64,000 nucleotides of DNA, from contig CP107851.1 of NCBI GenBank assembly GCA_036013505.1, forward strand, positions 7,090,501 to 7,154,500, written 5' to 3'. This document shows, piece after piece, positions 31,845 through 40,631 of the stretch; the first letter of the stretch is position 1; each line of letters begins with the position of its first letter. A program made the position numbers and the translations under genes. This stretch comes from Streptomyces sp. NBC_00510 (lineage in GTDB: Bacteria > Actinomycetota > Actinomycetes > Streptomycetales > Streptomycetaceae). The notes under the pieces are model-generated. The model was not told where the DNA came from, made no database searches, and was given only the letters and a program-made list of their open reading frames with translations.

Positions 31845-33374
31845 ATGGCCGCTGACCGCCTCGACCTGCCGCCGGTGAGGCTGCTGCCCGAGGAGGAGCT
31901 GGCGCGGCTCGCACTCGCCGTACCGCTCCTCGACCGCGCGGTACGGCTGGCACGCTGGTGCGCGCCGCACGTGACCGTGGACGCGATGGGGGAGCTGACC
32001 GCCGAGGACGTCCCGCGCGCGGTCCGAGAGCTGGGCCTGGAGGAGCAGCCGGACGGCCCGGCGGAGACGACCCAGGCCTGGGGCGTGGCCGTGGACGCGG
32101 GCCTCGTCGACCTGGACATCGCGGACACCGCGGACGAGGACGAGGAGGGCGGCGCCCCGAGCGTGGCCCTGGACGAGCCCGCGGGGCGCGCCGTGCCCGG
32201 CGAGGCGCTGACCCGGCTGGACGCGGGCGAGCCCCGCGAGGTGCTGGAGCTGTGGCTCGCCGCACTGGACACGGCGCTGGCCGAGGCCGCGACCCCCGAC
32301 CTGGACGGCCTGATGGAGGAACTGGGCCCGGACGGGGAGGTCGACCTGAGCACCCTGGACTGGGACCCGGAGGAGGAGGCCGAGTTCCTCGACGGCGCGC
32401 TCGCCAACCTCTACCTCTTCACCGTCATGGAGGACTCCGGCGGCGACGCCAAGGACGCCGTGCCGCTGCCGGTCCTGGCCGCCTCCCTCGTCGTCCCCGA
32501 GGACGTGGAGGAGCCGAGCGACGCCCTGCTGGAGGACGTCACCGAGGTGATGATGCGCCTCGACGAGCACTTCCGGCTGCTCACGACCACCGGGCTGCTG
32601 GAGTACCAGCCGCTGGACGAGGCGCTGATCGAGGAGGCCGAGTCCGAGGACGCCGGCCCCGCCGAGGGGACGGTGGCCTTCCCGCAGGAGATCGGGCCCG
32701 AGGAGGTCTCCCGGTACGGCCTGGTGCGGCTGACCCCGCTCGGCGTGTACGGCGTGCGGTCCCGGATGGTCGAGGCCGGCCTGCACGCCCCGGTCGCCGG
32801 CGACCTGGCCGGGGAGCCCGCCGCCGCCCTCCTGGAGGCGCTGTTCCGGTACCCGGACCAGATCGCCCGCCGGGAGGCCGACGCGTGGCTCGGCAACCGC
32901 AAGCCGTACGACGCGGCCCGTGAGCTGCTGGAGGCGGCGCGCGGCGAGGACCGCAACGCGCCCGGCCGCCGGCTGGTCGCCCAGCAGACCCTGAGCCTGC
33001 TCGGCGACGAGGCCGAGCCGGCCCTGCGCGAGGTCCTGGCCGACCGCCAGCTCGGCGGACTGGCCCGGGTCTGGCTGACCGAACGCGAGGCGGCGGACGT
33101 CCCCACGCCCGACGAGGACATGATCTTCTGGCTCACCGTCGACACCATCGCCGCCCAGCTCGACGCCGACGACGACCCCGAGTTGCTGCGCGAGCTGGTC
33201 ACCGACCTCGTCGCCCGGCACGACGGGTTCTTCACCGCGGCCTGGCGGGTGGACCACCCGGCGACCGCCGACGTCCTGGAGGCCATGGGCCGCATCCACC
33301 CCGACAAGCGGCTGGCCAAGGAGGCGCGCAAGGCCGCGTTCAAGGCCCGTTCGGCGGGACCCACGGCGCCCTGA
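31845..33374 (+). CDS. Conserved acidic hypothetical protein (509 aa)
   Basis: I do not recognise a named family. The protein is soluble and strongly acidic, with many Asp/Glu clusters (DTADEDEEGG, DWDPEEEAEFLDG). An N-terminal part of short helices is followed by a middle helical region. A possible winged-helix-like section reads VSRYGLVRLTPLGVYGVRSRMVEAG. The C-terminal ~170 residues (LFRYPDQIARREADAWLG, LLGDEAEPALREVLADR) look like HEAT-type helical repeats. TTGGAGATCCCGCC gives a good start context. It is monocistronic. Confidence 0.75.
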   Translation: MAADRLDLPPVRLLPEEELARLALAVPLLDRAVRLARWCAPHVTVDAMGELTAEDVPRAVRELGLEEQPDGPAETTQAWGVAVDAGLVDLDIADTADEDEEGGAPSVALDEPAGRAVPGEALTRLDAGEPREVLELWLAALDTALAEAATPDLDGLMEELGPDGEVDLSTLDWDPEEEAEFLDGALANLYLFTVMEDSGGDAKDAVPLPVLAASLVVPEDVEEPSDALLEDVTEVMMRLDEHFRLLTTTGLLEYQPLDEALIEEAESEDAGPAEGTVAFPQEIGPEEVSRYGLVRLTPLGVYGVRSRMVEAGLHAPVAGDLAGEPAAALLEALFRYPDQIARREADAWLGNRKPYDAARELLEAARGEDRNAPGRRLVAQQTLSLLGDEAEPALREVLADRQLGGLARVWLTEREAADVPTPDEDMIFWLTVDTIAAQLDADDDPELLRELVTDLVARHDGFFTAAWRVDHPATADVLEAMGRIHPDKRLAKEARKAAFKARSAGPTAP

Positions 33375-33539
33375 GCCGCCTGCCGCGGCGCGGAACGGGT
33401 TGCGGAACGGGGCGCGGAGGAGGCCCGAACGCCTCAGGGAATGGGCGTCGGAATGTCCCGCTCAGTTCAACTGCCGTTCGCCGCGGGGCGGGAGCGTGAC
33501 TGCGGCAGAGCAGTGACCTCGTGGCCCCAGGAGACAACG

Positions 33540-35006
33540 ATGCCGCTCACCCGTAGAGACTTCGCCAAGCGCACGGCGATCACCGGCGCCGGAGTCGCGC
33601 TGGCCGGAACCGTCGACGTCCTCGCGACCGCACCGGGCGCCCTCGCCGCCGAGGCCCCGGCGACCGCCGCGGAGGCCGGGGCGTCCCGGCACCACGGCCG
33701 GCTGGGTTACGGCGATCTGATCAAGGACCCCAAGGGCATCCTGGCCCTGCCCAAGGGCTTCTCGTACCGCGTCATCACCCGGACCGGCGTCACCAAGCTG
33801 GAGTCCGGCGAGTCGACCCCCTCCAACCACGACGGCACCGCGACCTTCGAGGGGCTGCGCGGCGCCACGCTGCTCGCCAACAACCACGAGCTGGCCGGCG
33901 CCCGCGCCGACTGGCCGCACCCGGTCCCGCTGACCGAGGGCCTGGTCTACGACTCCGGCGCGGCCGGCGGCGTGACCATCGTCGAGGTCGCCCAGCACGG
34001 CGGCCACGTCGTGGAGTGGGTCGGCGTGGCCGGCACCGTCACCAACTGCGCGGGCGGCCGCACCCCCTGGGGCACCTGGCTGACCTGCGAGGAGACCGAG
34101 GACAAGGCCGGCAAGAACGGCTTCCTGAAGGACCACGGCTACGTCTTCGAGGTCGACCCGTACGACCGCAAGGCCAACCGCGACCCCAAGCCGATCAAGG
34201 CCCTGGGCCGCTACGCGCACGAGGCTGTCGTCGTCGACCCCAAGCGCGGCCACCTCTTCCTCACCGAGGACGCCTCCAACCCCAACGGCCTGTTCTTCCG
34301 CTGGACCCCGCCGGCCGGCTTCCACCACGGCCGCGGCAAGCTGCGCGCCCTGGGGGCCGACGCGGGTGTGCTGCAGGCCTTCAAGTGCTTCGACTCCGGC
34401 GGCAAGTTCGTCGACGACCTGTCCCGCGCCACGAAGATCGGCACGGTCTACGGCGTGGACTGGGTGGACGTCCCGGACCGCGACGCCGCCACCACCTCCG
34501 TCCGCAAGCAGTTCGCGGCCGGCGAGGTCACCCGGGCCCGCAAGCTGGAGGGCATGTGGTGGGGCGACGGCGGCGTGTACGTCGTCTCCTCCTACGCCCG
34601 CGAGGAGAGCCCGGGCGCGTCCCACGACGGTGCCGTGTGGTTCTACGACCCCAAGCGCCGCACCCTGACCCTCAAGGTCCTCCTGGGCGTCAACCCCGAC
34701 CCGTCGGTCGACGGCGCCTTCGACGGCCCGGACAACATCACCGTCTCGCCCTACGGCGGCCTGGTCATCGCCGAGGACGGCGAGGGCCAGCAGCACCTGT
34801 TCGGCGCGCTCGGCGACGGCCGCACCTACCCGATCGCCCGCAACGAGCTGAACATCGGCACCGCGCAGGAGCCGGAGTACAGCGAGTTCACCGGTGTGAC
34901 CTTCTCGCCCGACGGCAGGACGCTGTTCGCCAACATCCAGGTGCCGGGCATCATGCTGGCCATCACCGGACCGTGGCGCCGCCAGGGCCACGGCGGCGCC
35001 TGCTGA
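33540..35006 (+). CDS. PhoX-like (DUF839) Tat-exported protein, putative phosphatase
   Basis: 488 residues. The twin-arginine signal TRRDFAKRTAITGAGVALAG is followed by an Ala-rich cleavage region. The mature part is PhoX/DUF839: conserved blocks include LLANNHELAG, NCAGGRTPWGTWLTCEET, GRYAHEAVVVDP, LTEDASNPNGLFFRW and GPDNITVSPYGGLVIAEDGEG. These are beta-propeller elements with metal-binding acidic residues. PhoX proteins are Ca/Fe alkaline phosphatases that release phosphate from organic esters; this shorter group is less well studied. AGGAGACAACG precedes the ATG. No obvious PHO box was seen. Confidence 0.9.
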   Translation: MPLTRRDFAKRTAITGAGVALAGTVDVLATAPGALAAEAPATAAEAGASRHHGRLGYGDLIKDPKGILALPKGFSYRVITRTGVTKLESGESTPSNHDGTATFEGLRGATLLANNHELAGARADWPHPVPLTEGLVYDSGAAGGVTIVEVAQHGGHVVEWVGVAGTVTNCAGGRTPWGTWLTCEETEDKAGKNGFLKDHGYVFEVDPYDRKANRDPKPIKALGRYAHEAVVVDPKRGHLFLTEDASNPNGLFFRWTPPAGFHHGRGKLRALGADAGVLQAFKCFDSGGKFVDDLSRATKIGTVYGVDWVDVPDRDAATTSVRKQFAAGEVTRARKLEGMWWGDGGVYVVSSYAREESPGASHDGAVWFYDPKRRTLTLKVLLGVNPDPSVDGAFDGPDNITVSPYGGLVIAEDGEGQQHLFGALGDGRTYPIARNELNIGTAQEPEYSEFTGVTFSPDGRTLFANIQVPGIMLAITGPWRRQGHGGAC

Positions 35007-35024
35007 GCTCCGACCGCACCACCC

Positions 35025-35063
35025 GCGCCCGGTGGTCCGTGCCCCGCACGGACCACCGGGCGC
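35025..35063. terminator. Bidirectional terminator between PhoX-like and TerD-like genes
   Basis: An 18-bp perfect stem (35025-35042 with 35046-35063) closes a 3-base loop. It is centred between two convergent genes whose stops are 68 bp apart. No strong T-run follows on either side, but stability is very high. Confidence 0.8.
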
Positions 35064-35074
35064 ACCCGCGTCGC

Positions 35075-36301
35075 TCAGAGCGCCTGCGCGGCGGGCTTGA
35101 CCATGCCCTTCACGGTGCGGGAGTCGACGAAGTCGCCCAGCGCCGTCATCTCCCACTCGCCGGAGAACTGGCGGACGAACTTGGCCATCATCACGCCCGT
35201 GCGGGGCTCGGCGCCGGTGAGGTCGAAGCGCACCAGTTCCTCGCCCGTCGTGCCGTCCAGCAGGCGGCAGTAGGCCTTGGCCACCTGGTTGAACTTCTGG
35301 CCGGAGAAGGAGTTCACCGTGAAGACCAGCCCGGTGACCTCGGGCGGCAGCCCGCCGAGGTGGACGGTGATGACCTCGTCGTCGCCCGCGCCCTCGCCGG
35401 TGAGGTTGTCACCGGAGTGCTGGATCGCCCCGCCCAGGATGGTGAGCCGGCCGAAGTAGCAGGACTCGATGTGGTTGCGCTGCGGCCCGTACGCGATGAC
35501 CGAGGCGTCCAGGTCGATGTCCTTGCCGCGGTAGGCGGGCTCCCAGCCGAGGCCCATGCGGACCGAGGTCATCAGCGGCTTGCCGCCCTTGACCAGGGAG
35601 ACCGTCTGGTTCTTCTGGAGGTTGACCCGGCCCTTGTCCAGGTTGATCTTGCCGGTGCCGACCGGCGGGGCGGGGGGTGCCGGCGGCGCGGGCGGCGCCG
35701 GGGGCGCGGGGGGAGGCGTCATGGCGGCGGCCGGGGGAGCGGGCGGCGGGGGAGCCACGGGCGGCGCCTGCGGCGGTGCCTGCGGCGCGGCGGCCGCGGG
35801 CTCGTCGACGGACACGCCGAAGTCGGTGGCGATGCCCGCCAGCCCGTTGGCGTACCCCTGGCCGACCGCGCGGGCCTTCCAGGCGCCGGAGCGGCGGTAG
35901 ATCTCGACCACCACGAGGGCGGTCTCGGTGCTCAGGGCGGGCGGGGTGAAGGTCGACAGGACGGCGCCGCTGTCGGCGTCCCGCACCGTCGCCGTTGGCT
36001 CGGTGCCGGCGAAGGTCGCCCCGGGCGCGTCGGGGCTCGCCGTCACGACGATCTTCTCGATGCCGGCGGGCACGGCCACGGTGTCCACCGTGATCGCGTC
36101 GGGGGAGGTGCCGCCGCCGGACCGGTAGGTCACACCCGGCCCCGCGGGCTGGTTGTAGAACACGAAGTCGTCGTCGGAGCGCACCTTGCCGTCGGCGGCG
36201 ATCAGGAGGCCCGACACATCAAGCCGCACGGGCGCGGATACCTCCACTGCCACGCGCGCCGCGGAGAGCGGGATGTTCGAGCCGGGTGTCATTGCGGTCA
36301 T
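35075..36301 (-). CDS. Two-domain TerD-family protein with proline-rich linker
   Basis: 408 residues. The first TerD domain (~1-165) contains DFVFYNQPAGPGV and VVVEIYRRSGAWKARAVGQGY. A linker of about 55 residues is almost only Pro and Ala. The second TerD domain (~235-400) has GKDIDLDASVIAYG, DNLTGEGAGDDEVITVHL and GLVFTVNSFSGQKF. TerD domains bind calcium and belong to tellurite/stress-type membrane-linked systems. The start is ATG 36301 with ATG 36292 as alternative. It is divergent from an SDR gene. The linker DNA is a simple GGCGG-type tract. Confidence 0.9.
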   Translation of the reverse strand: MTAMTPGSNIPLSAARVAVEVSAPVRLDVSGLLIAADGKVRSDDDFVFYNQPAGPGVTYRSGGGTSPDAITVDTVAVPAGIEKIVVTASPDAPGATFAGTEPTATVRDADSGAVLSTFTPPALSTETALVVVEIYRRSGAWKARAVGQGYANGLAGIATDFGVSVDEPAAAAPQAPPQAPPVAPPPPAPPAAAMTPPPAPPAPPAPPAPPAPPVGTGKINLDKGRVNLQKNQTVSLVKGGKPLMTSVRMGLGWEPAYRGKDIDLDASVIAYGPQRNHIESCYFGRLTILGGAIQHSGDNLTGEGAGDDEVITVHLGGLPPEVTGLVFTVNSFSGQKFNQVAKAYCRLLDGTTGEELVRFDLTGAEPRTGVMMAKFVRQFSGEWEMTALGDFVDSRTVKGMVKPAAQAL

Positions 36302-36357
36302 GTTCCGCTTAACGATCGTTCCGGGTTTACGGTTCCATTACCGAACGGAGTTTTCAC
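36302..36357. promoter_or_regulatory. Divergent promoter region of the TerD-like and SDR genes
   Basis: This 56-bp region is clearly less GC-rich. It contains the perfect palindrome AACGATCGTT (36311-36320) and a GTTC-N7-GAAC dyad (36332-36346). Either could be an operator or overlap the promoters. ACGGAG before the GTG at 36358 serves as ribosome site for the SDR. Confidence 0.45.
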
Positions 36358-37089
36358 GTGTCACGCATCGTGGTCATCAGCGGTGGCGGTACGGGCATCG
36401 GCCTGGCCGTCGCGGAGGCCTTCGTCCGCGACGGGGACCAGGTCGTGCTGGTCGGACGGCGCAAGGACGTCCTGGACGGGGCGGTCGCCCGGCTGGGTTC
36501 CGGATCGGCCCTGGCGGTCCCGGCGGACCTGACCGACGAGGCGGAGACGGCCGGGGTCCGCGAGCTCGTGGCCGAGCGCTTCGGGCGGGTGGACGTCCTG
36601 GTCAACAACGCGGGCGGGAACGTCGCGCTCGGCGGCGGCGAGCTGTCGCCCACCGAGCTGTGGACGGGCAACTTCCGGTCCAACGTGCTGACCGCCGTGC
36701 TGCTCACCGAGGCGCTGCGCGACCTGCTGGCCGACGGCGGCCGGGTGCTGCTGCTCAGCTCCATCGCCGCGGTGCGCGGCGGCGGCTCCGGTTCGTACGG
36801 CGCCGCCAAGGCCGCCCTGCACCCGTACGCCTACGACCTGGCGGCGGACCTGGGCGGGCGCGGGATCACGGTCAACGTCATCGCGCCCGGCTTCATCGAC
36901 GACACCGAGTTCTTCGGCGGGCGCATGACGCAGGAGCGGCGCGCGTTCCTCGTCGGCCAGACCCTCACCGGCCGGGTCGGCGTCCCCGAGGACGTCGCCT
37001 CGCTCGCCCACTGGCTCGCCTCCCCGGGTGCCGCCCACATCACCGCGCAGATCCACCAGGTGAACGGCGGCGCGGAACGCGGCCGCTAG
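36358..37089 (+). CDS. Short-chain dehydrogenase/reductase
   Basis: 243-residue classical SDR. The NAD(P) loop is GGGTGIG, the NAG motif NNAG, the active-site serine is in LLLSSIAAV, and the catalytic YxxxK is YGAAK. The Arg-Arg-Lys of LVGRRKD after the second strand suggests NADP preference. The end HQVNGGAERGR is the usual C-terminal substrate/cofactor segment. The GTG start follows ACGGAGTTTTCAC. The substrate is unknown; it is convergent with udh. Confidence 0.88.
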   Translation: MSRIVVISGGGTGIGLAVAEAFVRDGDQVVLVGRRKDVLDGAVARLGSGSALAVPADLTDEAETAGVRELVAERFGRVDVLVNNAGGNVALGGGELSPTELWTGNFRSNVLTAVLLTEALRDLLADGGRVLLLSSIAAVRGGGSGSYGAAKAALHPYAYDLAADLGGRGITVNVIAPGFIDDTEFFGGRMTQERRAFLVGQTLTGRVGVPEDVASLAHWLASPGAAHITAQIHQVNGGAERGR

Positions 37090-37111
37090 GGCCGCTGCGG
37101 GCCGCCGCGGG

Positions 37112-37921
37112 TCAGTGGGGCCAGAGCGGCGGATGCGTGGTGAAGTGGCCGCCGAGGTGGGCGTGGTCCGGGTTGTCCGGGTCGAGTTCGCCCTGCTCGG
37201 CGATGAGCTTGGCCGCGAAGGGCTCGGAGTCGTCCTGCGGCTCGTAGCCCAGCGCCCGCGCGGAGGACAGGTCCCACCACAGCCGGGTGTTGGCGGAGCT
37301 GCCGTGGACCACGGTGTGCCCGACGCCCTCGGCGGTGAGGGCGGCGTGCAGCAGCCGGGCGCCGTCCTCGGGGCTCATCCAGACCGACAGCATGCGCACC
37401 GAGGTCGGCTCCCGGAAGCAGGAACCGATGCGGATGGAGACGGTCTCCAGGCCGTGCAGGTCCCAGTAGAGCTGGGCGAGGTCCTCGCCGAAGCACTTGG
37501 ACAGGCCGTAGAAGGTGTCGGGGCGGCGCGGGGTGTCGACCGGGATGAGCGGGTCGTCCCCGACCGGGCGCGGGGTGAAGCCCACGGCGTGGTTGCTGGA
37601 GGCGAAGACGATCCGCGGCACGCCCTCCTCCCGGGCGGCCTCGTAGAGGTGGTAGGTGCCCTCGATGTTGGCGCGCAGGATCTTCTCGAAGGGGGCTTCC
37701 AGGGAGATGCCCGCGAGGTGGATGATCGCGTCGACCCCGCGTACGGCCTCGCGCAGGGCGGCGCGGTCCGCCAGGTCCGCGGTGATCGCGTCGGGCGCGC
37801 CCTCGACGGGCCGCATGTCGAGCAGGCGCAGCCGGTAGCCGTAGGCCGGCAGCAGCTCGCGCATCAGGGTGCCCAGGCCGCCTGCGGCGCCGGTCAGCAG
37901 GACGGTGCGGGGAGCGGGCAT
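37112..37921 (-). CDS. udh: Uronate dehydrogenase-like NAD-dependent epimerase/dehydratase
   Basis: 269-residue extended SDR. The Rossmann loop is TGAAGGLG. The active-site set SSNHAVGF and YGLSKCFGEDL, plus RIGSCFREPTSVRMLSVWMSPED, closely follow bacterial uronate dehydrogenases, which oxidise D-galacturonate or D-glucuronate to aldaro-lactones with NAD. GAGGAG lies 8 bases before the ATG. It is divergent from kdgD, which acts two steps later in the same route. That neighbourhood makes the udh assignment stronger than sequence pattern alone. Confidence 0.85.
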   Translation of the reverse strand: MPAPRTVLLTGAAGGLGTLMRELLPAYGYRLRLLDMRPVEGAPDAITADLADRAALREAVRGVDAIIHLAGISLEAPFEKILRANIEGTYHLYEAAREEGVPRIVFASSNHAVGFTPRPVGDDPLIPVDTPRRPDTFYGLSKCFGEDLAQLYWDLHGLETVSIRIGSCFREPTSVRMLSVWMSPEDGARLLHAALTAEGVGHTVVHGSSANTRLWWDLSSARALGYEPQDDSEPFAAKLIAEQGELDPDNPDHAHLGGHFTTHPPLWPH

Positions 37922-38130
37922 GCGCGGGTCTCCTCGATCGGACGTCCACGTTCGTGGATGTCATTCATATGCATGGACACGCTAAAGAGAGCTTGTCGAA
38001 GCGTCAAGACTCCACCACCTGCGGCTGTCTTCCTTGACCCCTCCTTATGTGCTGCCTTAGCGTAAACGCGTTCATGAATATAGACATCGATCAGATGAGC
38101 GCACAGACGCCAGTCTTCAGGGAGAACCCG
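37922..38130. promoter_or_regulatory. Divergent control region of udh and kdgD
   Basis: Two dyads stand out. TCCACG-TT-CGTGGA (37945-37958) lies 24 bp from the udh start. A LacI/GntR-like element (38061-38076) with the perfect core AACGCGTT and an overlapping TTCATGAA lies about 55 bp before kdgD. The AT-rich block TCATTCATATGCATGG lies between them. Joint control of the two uronate genes by a sugar-acid-responsive repressor is likely (inference). Confidence 0.5.
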
Positions 38131-39066
38131 ATGACCGATGCCGCCTCACTCTCCGCGCGCCTCGACGGCCTGCTGTTCTTCCCCGTGACGCCCTTCGGCC
38201 CGGACGGCGCCGTTGACCTGGAGGTCTTCCGCGCGCACGTGCGCCGCGGGATCGAGGCCGGAGCCGGGGCGGTCTTCGCGTGCTGCGGCACCGGCGAGTT
38301 CCACGCGCTGACGCCCGAGGAGTTCCGCGCCTGCGTCGCCGCAGCCGTCGAGGAGTCCGCGGGCCGGGTCCCCGTCGTCGCCGGCGCCGGCTACGGCACC
38401 GCCCTGGCCCTGCAGTTCGCGCGCCTCGCCGAGGAGGCGGGCGCCGACGGACTCCTCGCCATGCCGCCCTACCTCGTCGTCGCCGACCAGGCCGGACTGC
38501 TGCGGCACTACGCGGCGCTGGCCGAGGGCACCTCGCTCGACGTCATCGTCTACCAGCGCGACAACGCCGTCCTCACCCCCGCGACCGTTGCCGAACTCGC
38601 CCGCATCCCACGCATCATCGGCCTCAAGGACGGCGTCGGCGACCTCGACCTGATGCAGCGCATCATCAGCGCCGTCCGCAGCACGGTCCCCGACCGCGAC
38701 TTCCGCTACTTCAACGGCCTCCCCACCGCCGAACTCACCGGCCTCGCCTACCGCGGCATCGGCGTCACCCTCTACTCCTCCGCGGTCTTCTGCTTCGCGC
38801 CCGAGATCGCCCTCGCCTTCCACCGCGCCCTGACCGGCGGCGACGACACCACCGTGAACGCCCTCCTCGACGGCTTCTACCGGCCCCTGGTGGAACTGCG
38901 CCAGCAGGGCCGCGGCTACGCCGTCTCCCTGGTCAAGGCCGGCGTCCGGCTGCGCGGGCTCGACGTCGGCGAGGTGCGCCCGCCGCTGTCCGAGCCCGCG
39001 CCCGCGCACATCAAGGAACTGGCCGAACTCATCGACCGCGGACTCGCCCTGCTCGGCGAGGACTGA
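38131..39066 (+). CDS. kdgD: 5-dehydro-4-deoxyglucarate dehydratase
   Basis: 311-residue member of the DHDPS/aldolase class I superfamily. It decarboxylates and dehydrates 5-keto-4-deoxyglucarate to 2-oxoglutarate semialdehyde. PVTPFGPDG, CCGTGEFHALTPEE, the active-site Y141 in VIVYQRDNAVL and the Schiff-base K166 in IIGLKDGVGD fit the KdgD subgroup. ATG 38131 follows AGGGAGAACCCG; earlier in-frame ATGs exist (38083, 38095) but lack a ribosome site. The product is the substrate of the aldehyde dehydrogenase at the right end of the window. Confidence 0.93.
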   Translation: MTDAASLSARLDGLLFFPVTPFGPDGAVDLEVFRAHVRRGIEAGAGAVFACCGTGEFHALTPEEFRACVAAAVEESAGRVPVVAGAGYGTALALQFARLAEEAGADGLLAMPPYLVVADQAGLLRHYAALAEGTSLDVIVYQRDNAVLTPATVAELARIPRIIGLKDGVGDLDLMQRIISAVRSTVPDRDFRYFNGLPTAELTGLAYRGIGVTLYSSAVFCFAPEIALAFHRALTGGDDTTVNALLDGFYRPLVELRQQGRGYAVSLVKAGVRLRGLDVGEVRPPLSEPAPAHIKELAELIDRGLALLGED

Positions 39067-39107
39067 CGTACGGTGACCCGCGTCAACCCCCATCCCCAGG
39101 AGTCGCG

Positions 39108-40295
39108 TTGAGAGCCTCCACCTTCGTCTACCCGTGGGACGTCGTCGGCGACCCGGAGGCGGCGGACCGCATCGCCGGCCTCGGCGTGCAGCAGGTCACC
39201 CTCGCCTCCGCGTACCACTCCACGCGGGCGCTGACACCACGCCACCCCAGGCACCGCGTCGTCACCGCCCGCCACGCCGCCGTGCTCTACCCGCCGGACG
39301 AGCGGCGCTGGGCGGGGCGCGCCCTGCGGCCGTACACCCAGGACTGGGCGGGCGCCGAGGACGCCTACGGCGAGGCCGCCCGGGCCCTGCGGGCGGCCGG
39401 ACTGGCCGTGCACTCCTGGGTCGTGCTCGCCCACAACTCCCGCCTCGGGGACGAACACCCCCGGGTGGCCGTGCGCAACGCCTACGGCGACCACTACCCG
39501 TGGGCGCCGTGCATCGCCCAGCCGGAGGTGCGCGAGTACCTCGTCACGCTGGCGGCGGAGGCCGCGGTGCGGCCGGGGACCGGGACGGCGGGTACGGAAC
39601 TGGAGTCCTGCGGCTGGTACGGCCTCGCCCACCTGCACGCCCACGACAAGACGGGCGGCGTGCCGCTGCCCGGGGCCGCGCAGTACCTGATGTCCCTGTG
39701 CTTCTGCCCCGCGTGCGAGGCGGGGTACACCGGGCTGGGCGCGGACCCGGACGAACTGCGGGCGACCGTGCGCGACGCCCTGGCGCCGGTGTGGGCGGGG
39801 GAGTGGACCCCGGGGCCCGACGAGTGGGCCGACGTCGAGAAGCTGCTCGGGGCGGACCTCGCGGGGCTGACGACGGCGTGGCGGGGCCCCGTCGCGCGGG
39901 AGTTGCAGCGGGCGGCGGTGGAGGCGGTTCGGGGTGCGGCCGCACGGGCCGCGGCGGCACCGGGGTTCCAGGTGCTGCTGCACGCGGATCCGCACGCCCA
40001 CCGCTGCGGGGCCAACGTGGGCGTCGACCCGGGGTACGTCCTGGCCCACGCGGACGGGCTCGTGCTGCCCGGGGCGGACCTGGTGGCGGCCTGCGTGCCG
40101 CACGCGCGGGCGGGCACCGTGCTGGCCGCCAACTTCCCCGTGGTCGCGGGAATGGGGGGCAGCCCCGGCACGCTGGCCGCGGACGCCTCCCGGGCGGCGG
40201 CGGCCGGGGCGACGGAGCTGCGGCTCTACCACGCGGGGCTCGCGTCCGCGGGGGACCTGGCGGCGGTGCGGTCGTTTTTGGCGGGGGTGGGGTGA
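39108..40295 (+). CDS. Hypothetical TIM-barrel-like protein next to kdgD
   Basis: 395-residue protein that I know only as unnamed alanine-rich protein. It opens ASTFVYPWDVVGD and contains VHSWVVLAHNSRLG, SCGWYGLAHLHAHDKTG and SLCFCPACEAGY (a CxC-x2-C cluster). VLLHADPHAHRCGANVG follows, then ELRLYHAGLAS. The alternating strand/helix pattern and conserved acidic/His turns suggest a glycoside-hydrolase-like TIM barrel without known chemistry. The start is TTG 39108, because AGGAG lies 6 bases before it and no ATG/GTG is in place. It is 41 bp after kdgD and likely co-transcribed, so probably part of uronate or cell-wall sugar use. Confidence 0.75.
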   Translation: MRASTFVYPWDVVGDPEAADRIAGLGVQQVTLASAYHSTRALTPRHPRHRVVTARHAAVLYPPDERRWAGRALRPYTQDWAGAEDAYGEAARALRAAGLAVHSWVVLAHNSRLGDEHPRVAVRNAYGDHYPWAPCIAQPEVREYLVTLAAEAAVRPGTGTAGTELESCGWYGLAHLHAHDKTGGVPLPGAAQYLMSLCFCPACEAGYTGLGADPDELRATVRDALAPVWAGEWTPGPDEWADVEKLLGADLAGLTTAWRGPVARELQRAAVEAVRGAAARAAAAPGFQVLLHADPHAHRCGANVGVDPGYVLAHADGLVLPGADLVAACVPHARAGTVLAANFPVVAGMGGSPGTLAADASRAAAAGATELRLYHAGLASAGDLAAVRSFLAGVG

Positions 40296-40307
40296 GGCTT
40301 GCGCCTC

Positions 40308-40583
40308 GTGTGCGGGTGGGTTGTTGTGTGCGGGTTGTTTGCGCCTGCGGCGGGCGTCCCCCGCCCGCCCTCCCTCCCCCAGCCTTCGGCCGGGGGGACC
40401 CCCATCCGGCGCGGTCAGTGACCGCCTCGCTGCGTACGTATGGGGTCGGTGCCGCGCCGGGGTACACCCCCAGCCTTCGACCGGGGGGACCCCCACCTCG
40501 GGGCTCGCGGTTTACGCCCACGTCATTCGGCGCCGGGTCTCCCGCTCGTCCCCTGCGGGGGCACCCCGCCACACCCCCTCCTG
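40308..40583. repeat. Left arm of a ~250-bp imperfect inverted repeat
   Basis: Read in reverse complement this block matches 41375-41616 nearly end to end. Shared stretches include GGCGCCGAATGACGT, GGCGCGGCACCGACCCCA and GCGAGGCGGTCACTGACCGC. Within it, the hairpin unit CCCCCAGCCTTCG-CCGGGGGGACCCCC occurs twice (near 40376 and 40467). That unit is a common streptomycete intergenic repeat. It fills the 336-bp gap after the kdgD operon; no gene is seen in it. Confidence 0.85.
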
Positions 40584-40631
40584 CCGGTGTGTGCCCTTCC
40601 GCCGACATAAGCGCACCGGTATACCGGCGGG

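Noticed and set aside
35676..35800. GGCGG-type simple repeat suggesting a tandem repeat array
   Set aside because: It is the coding sequence of the Pro/Ala linker of the TerD-like protein and needs no separate explanation.
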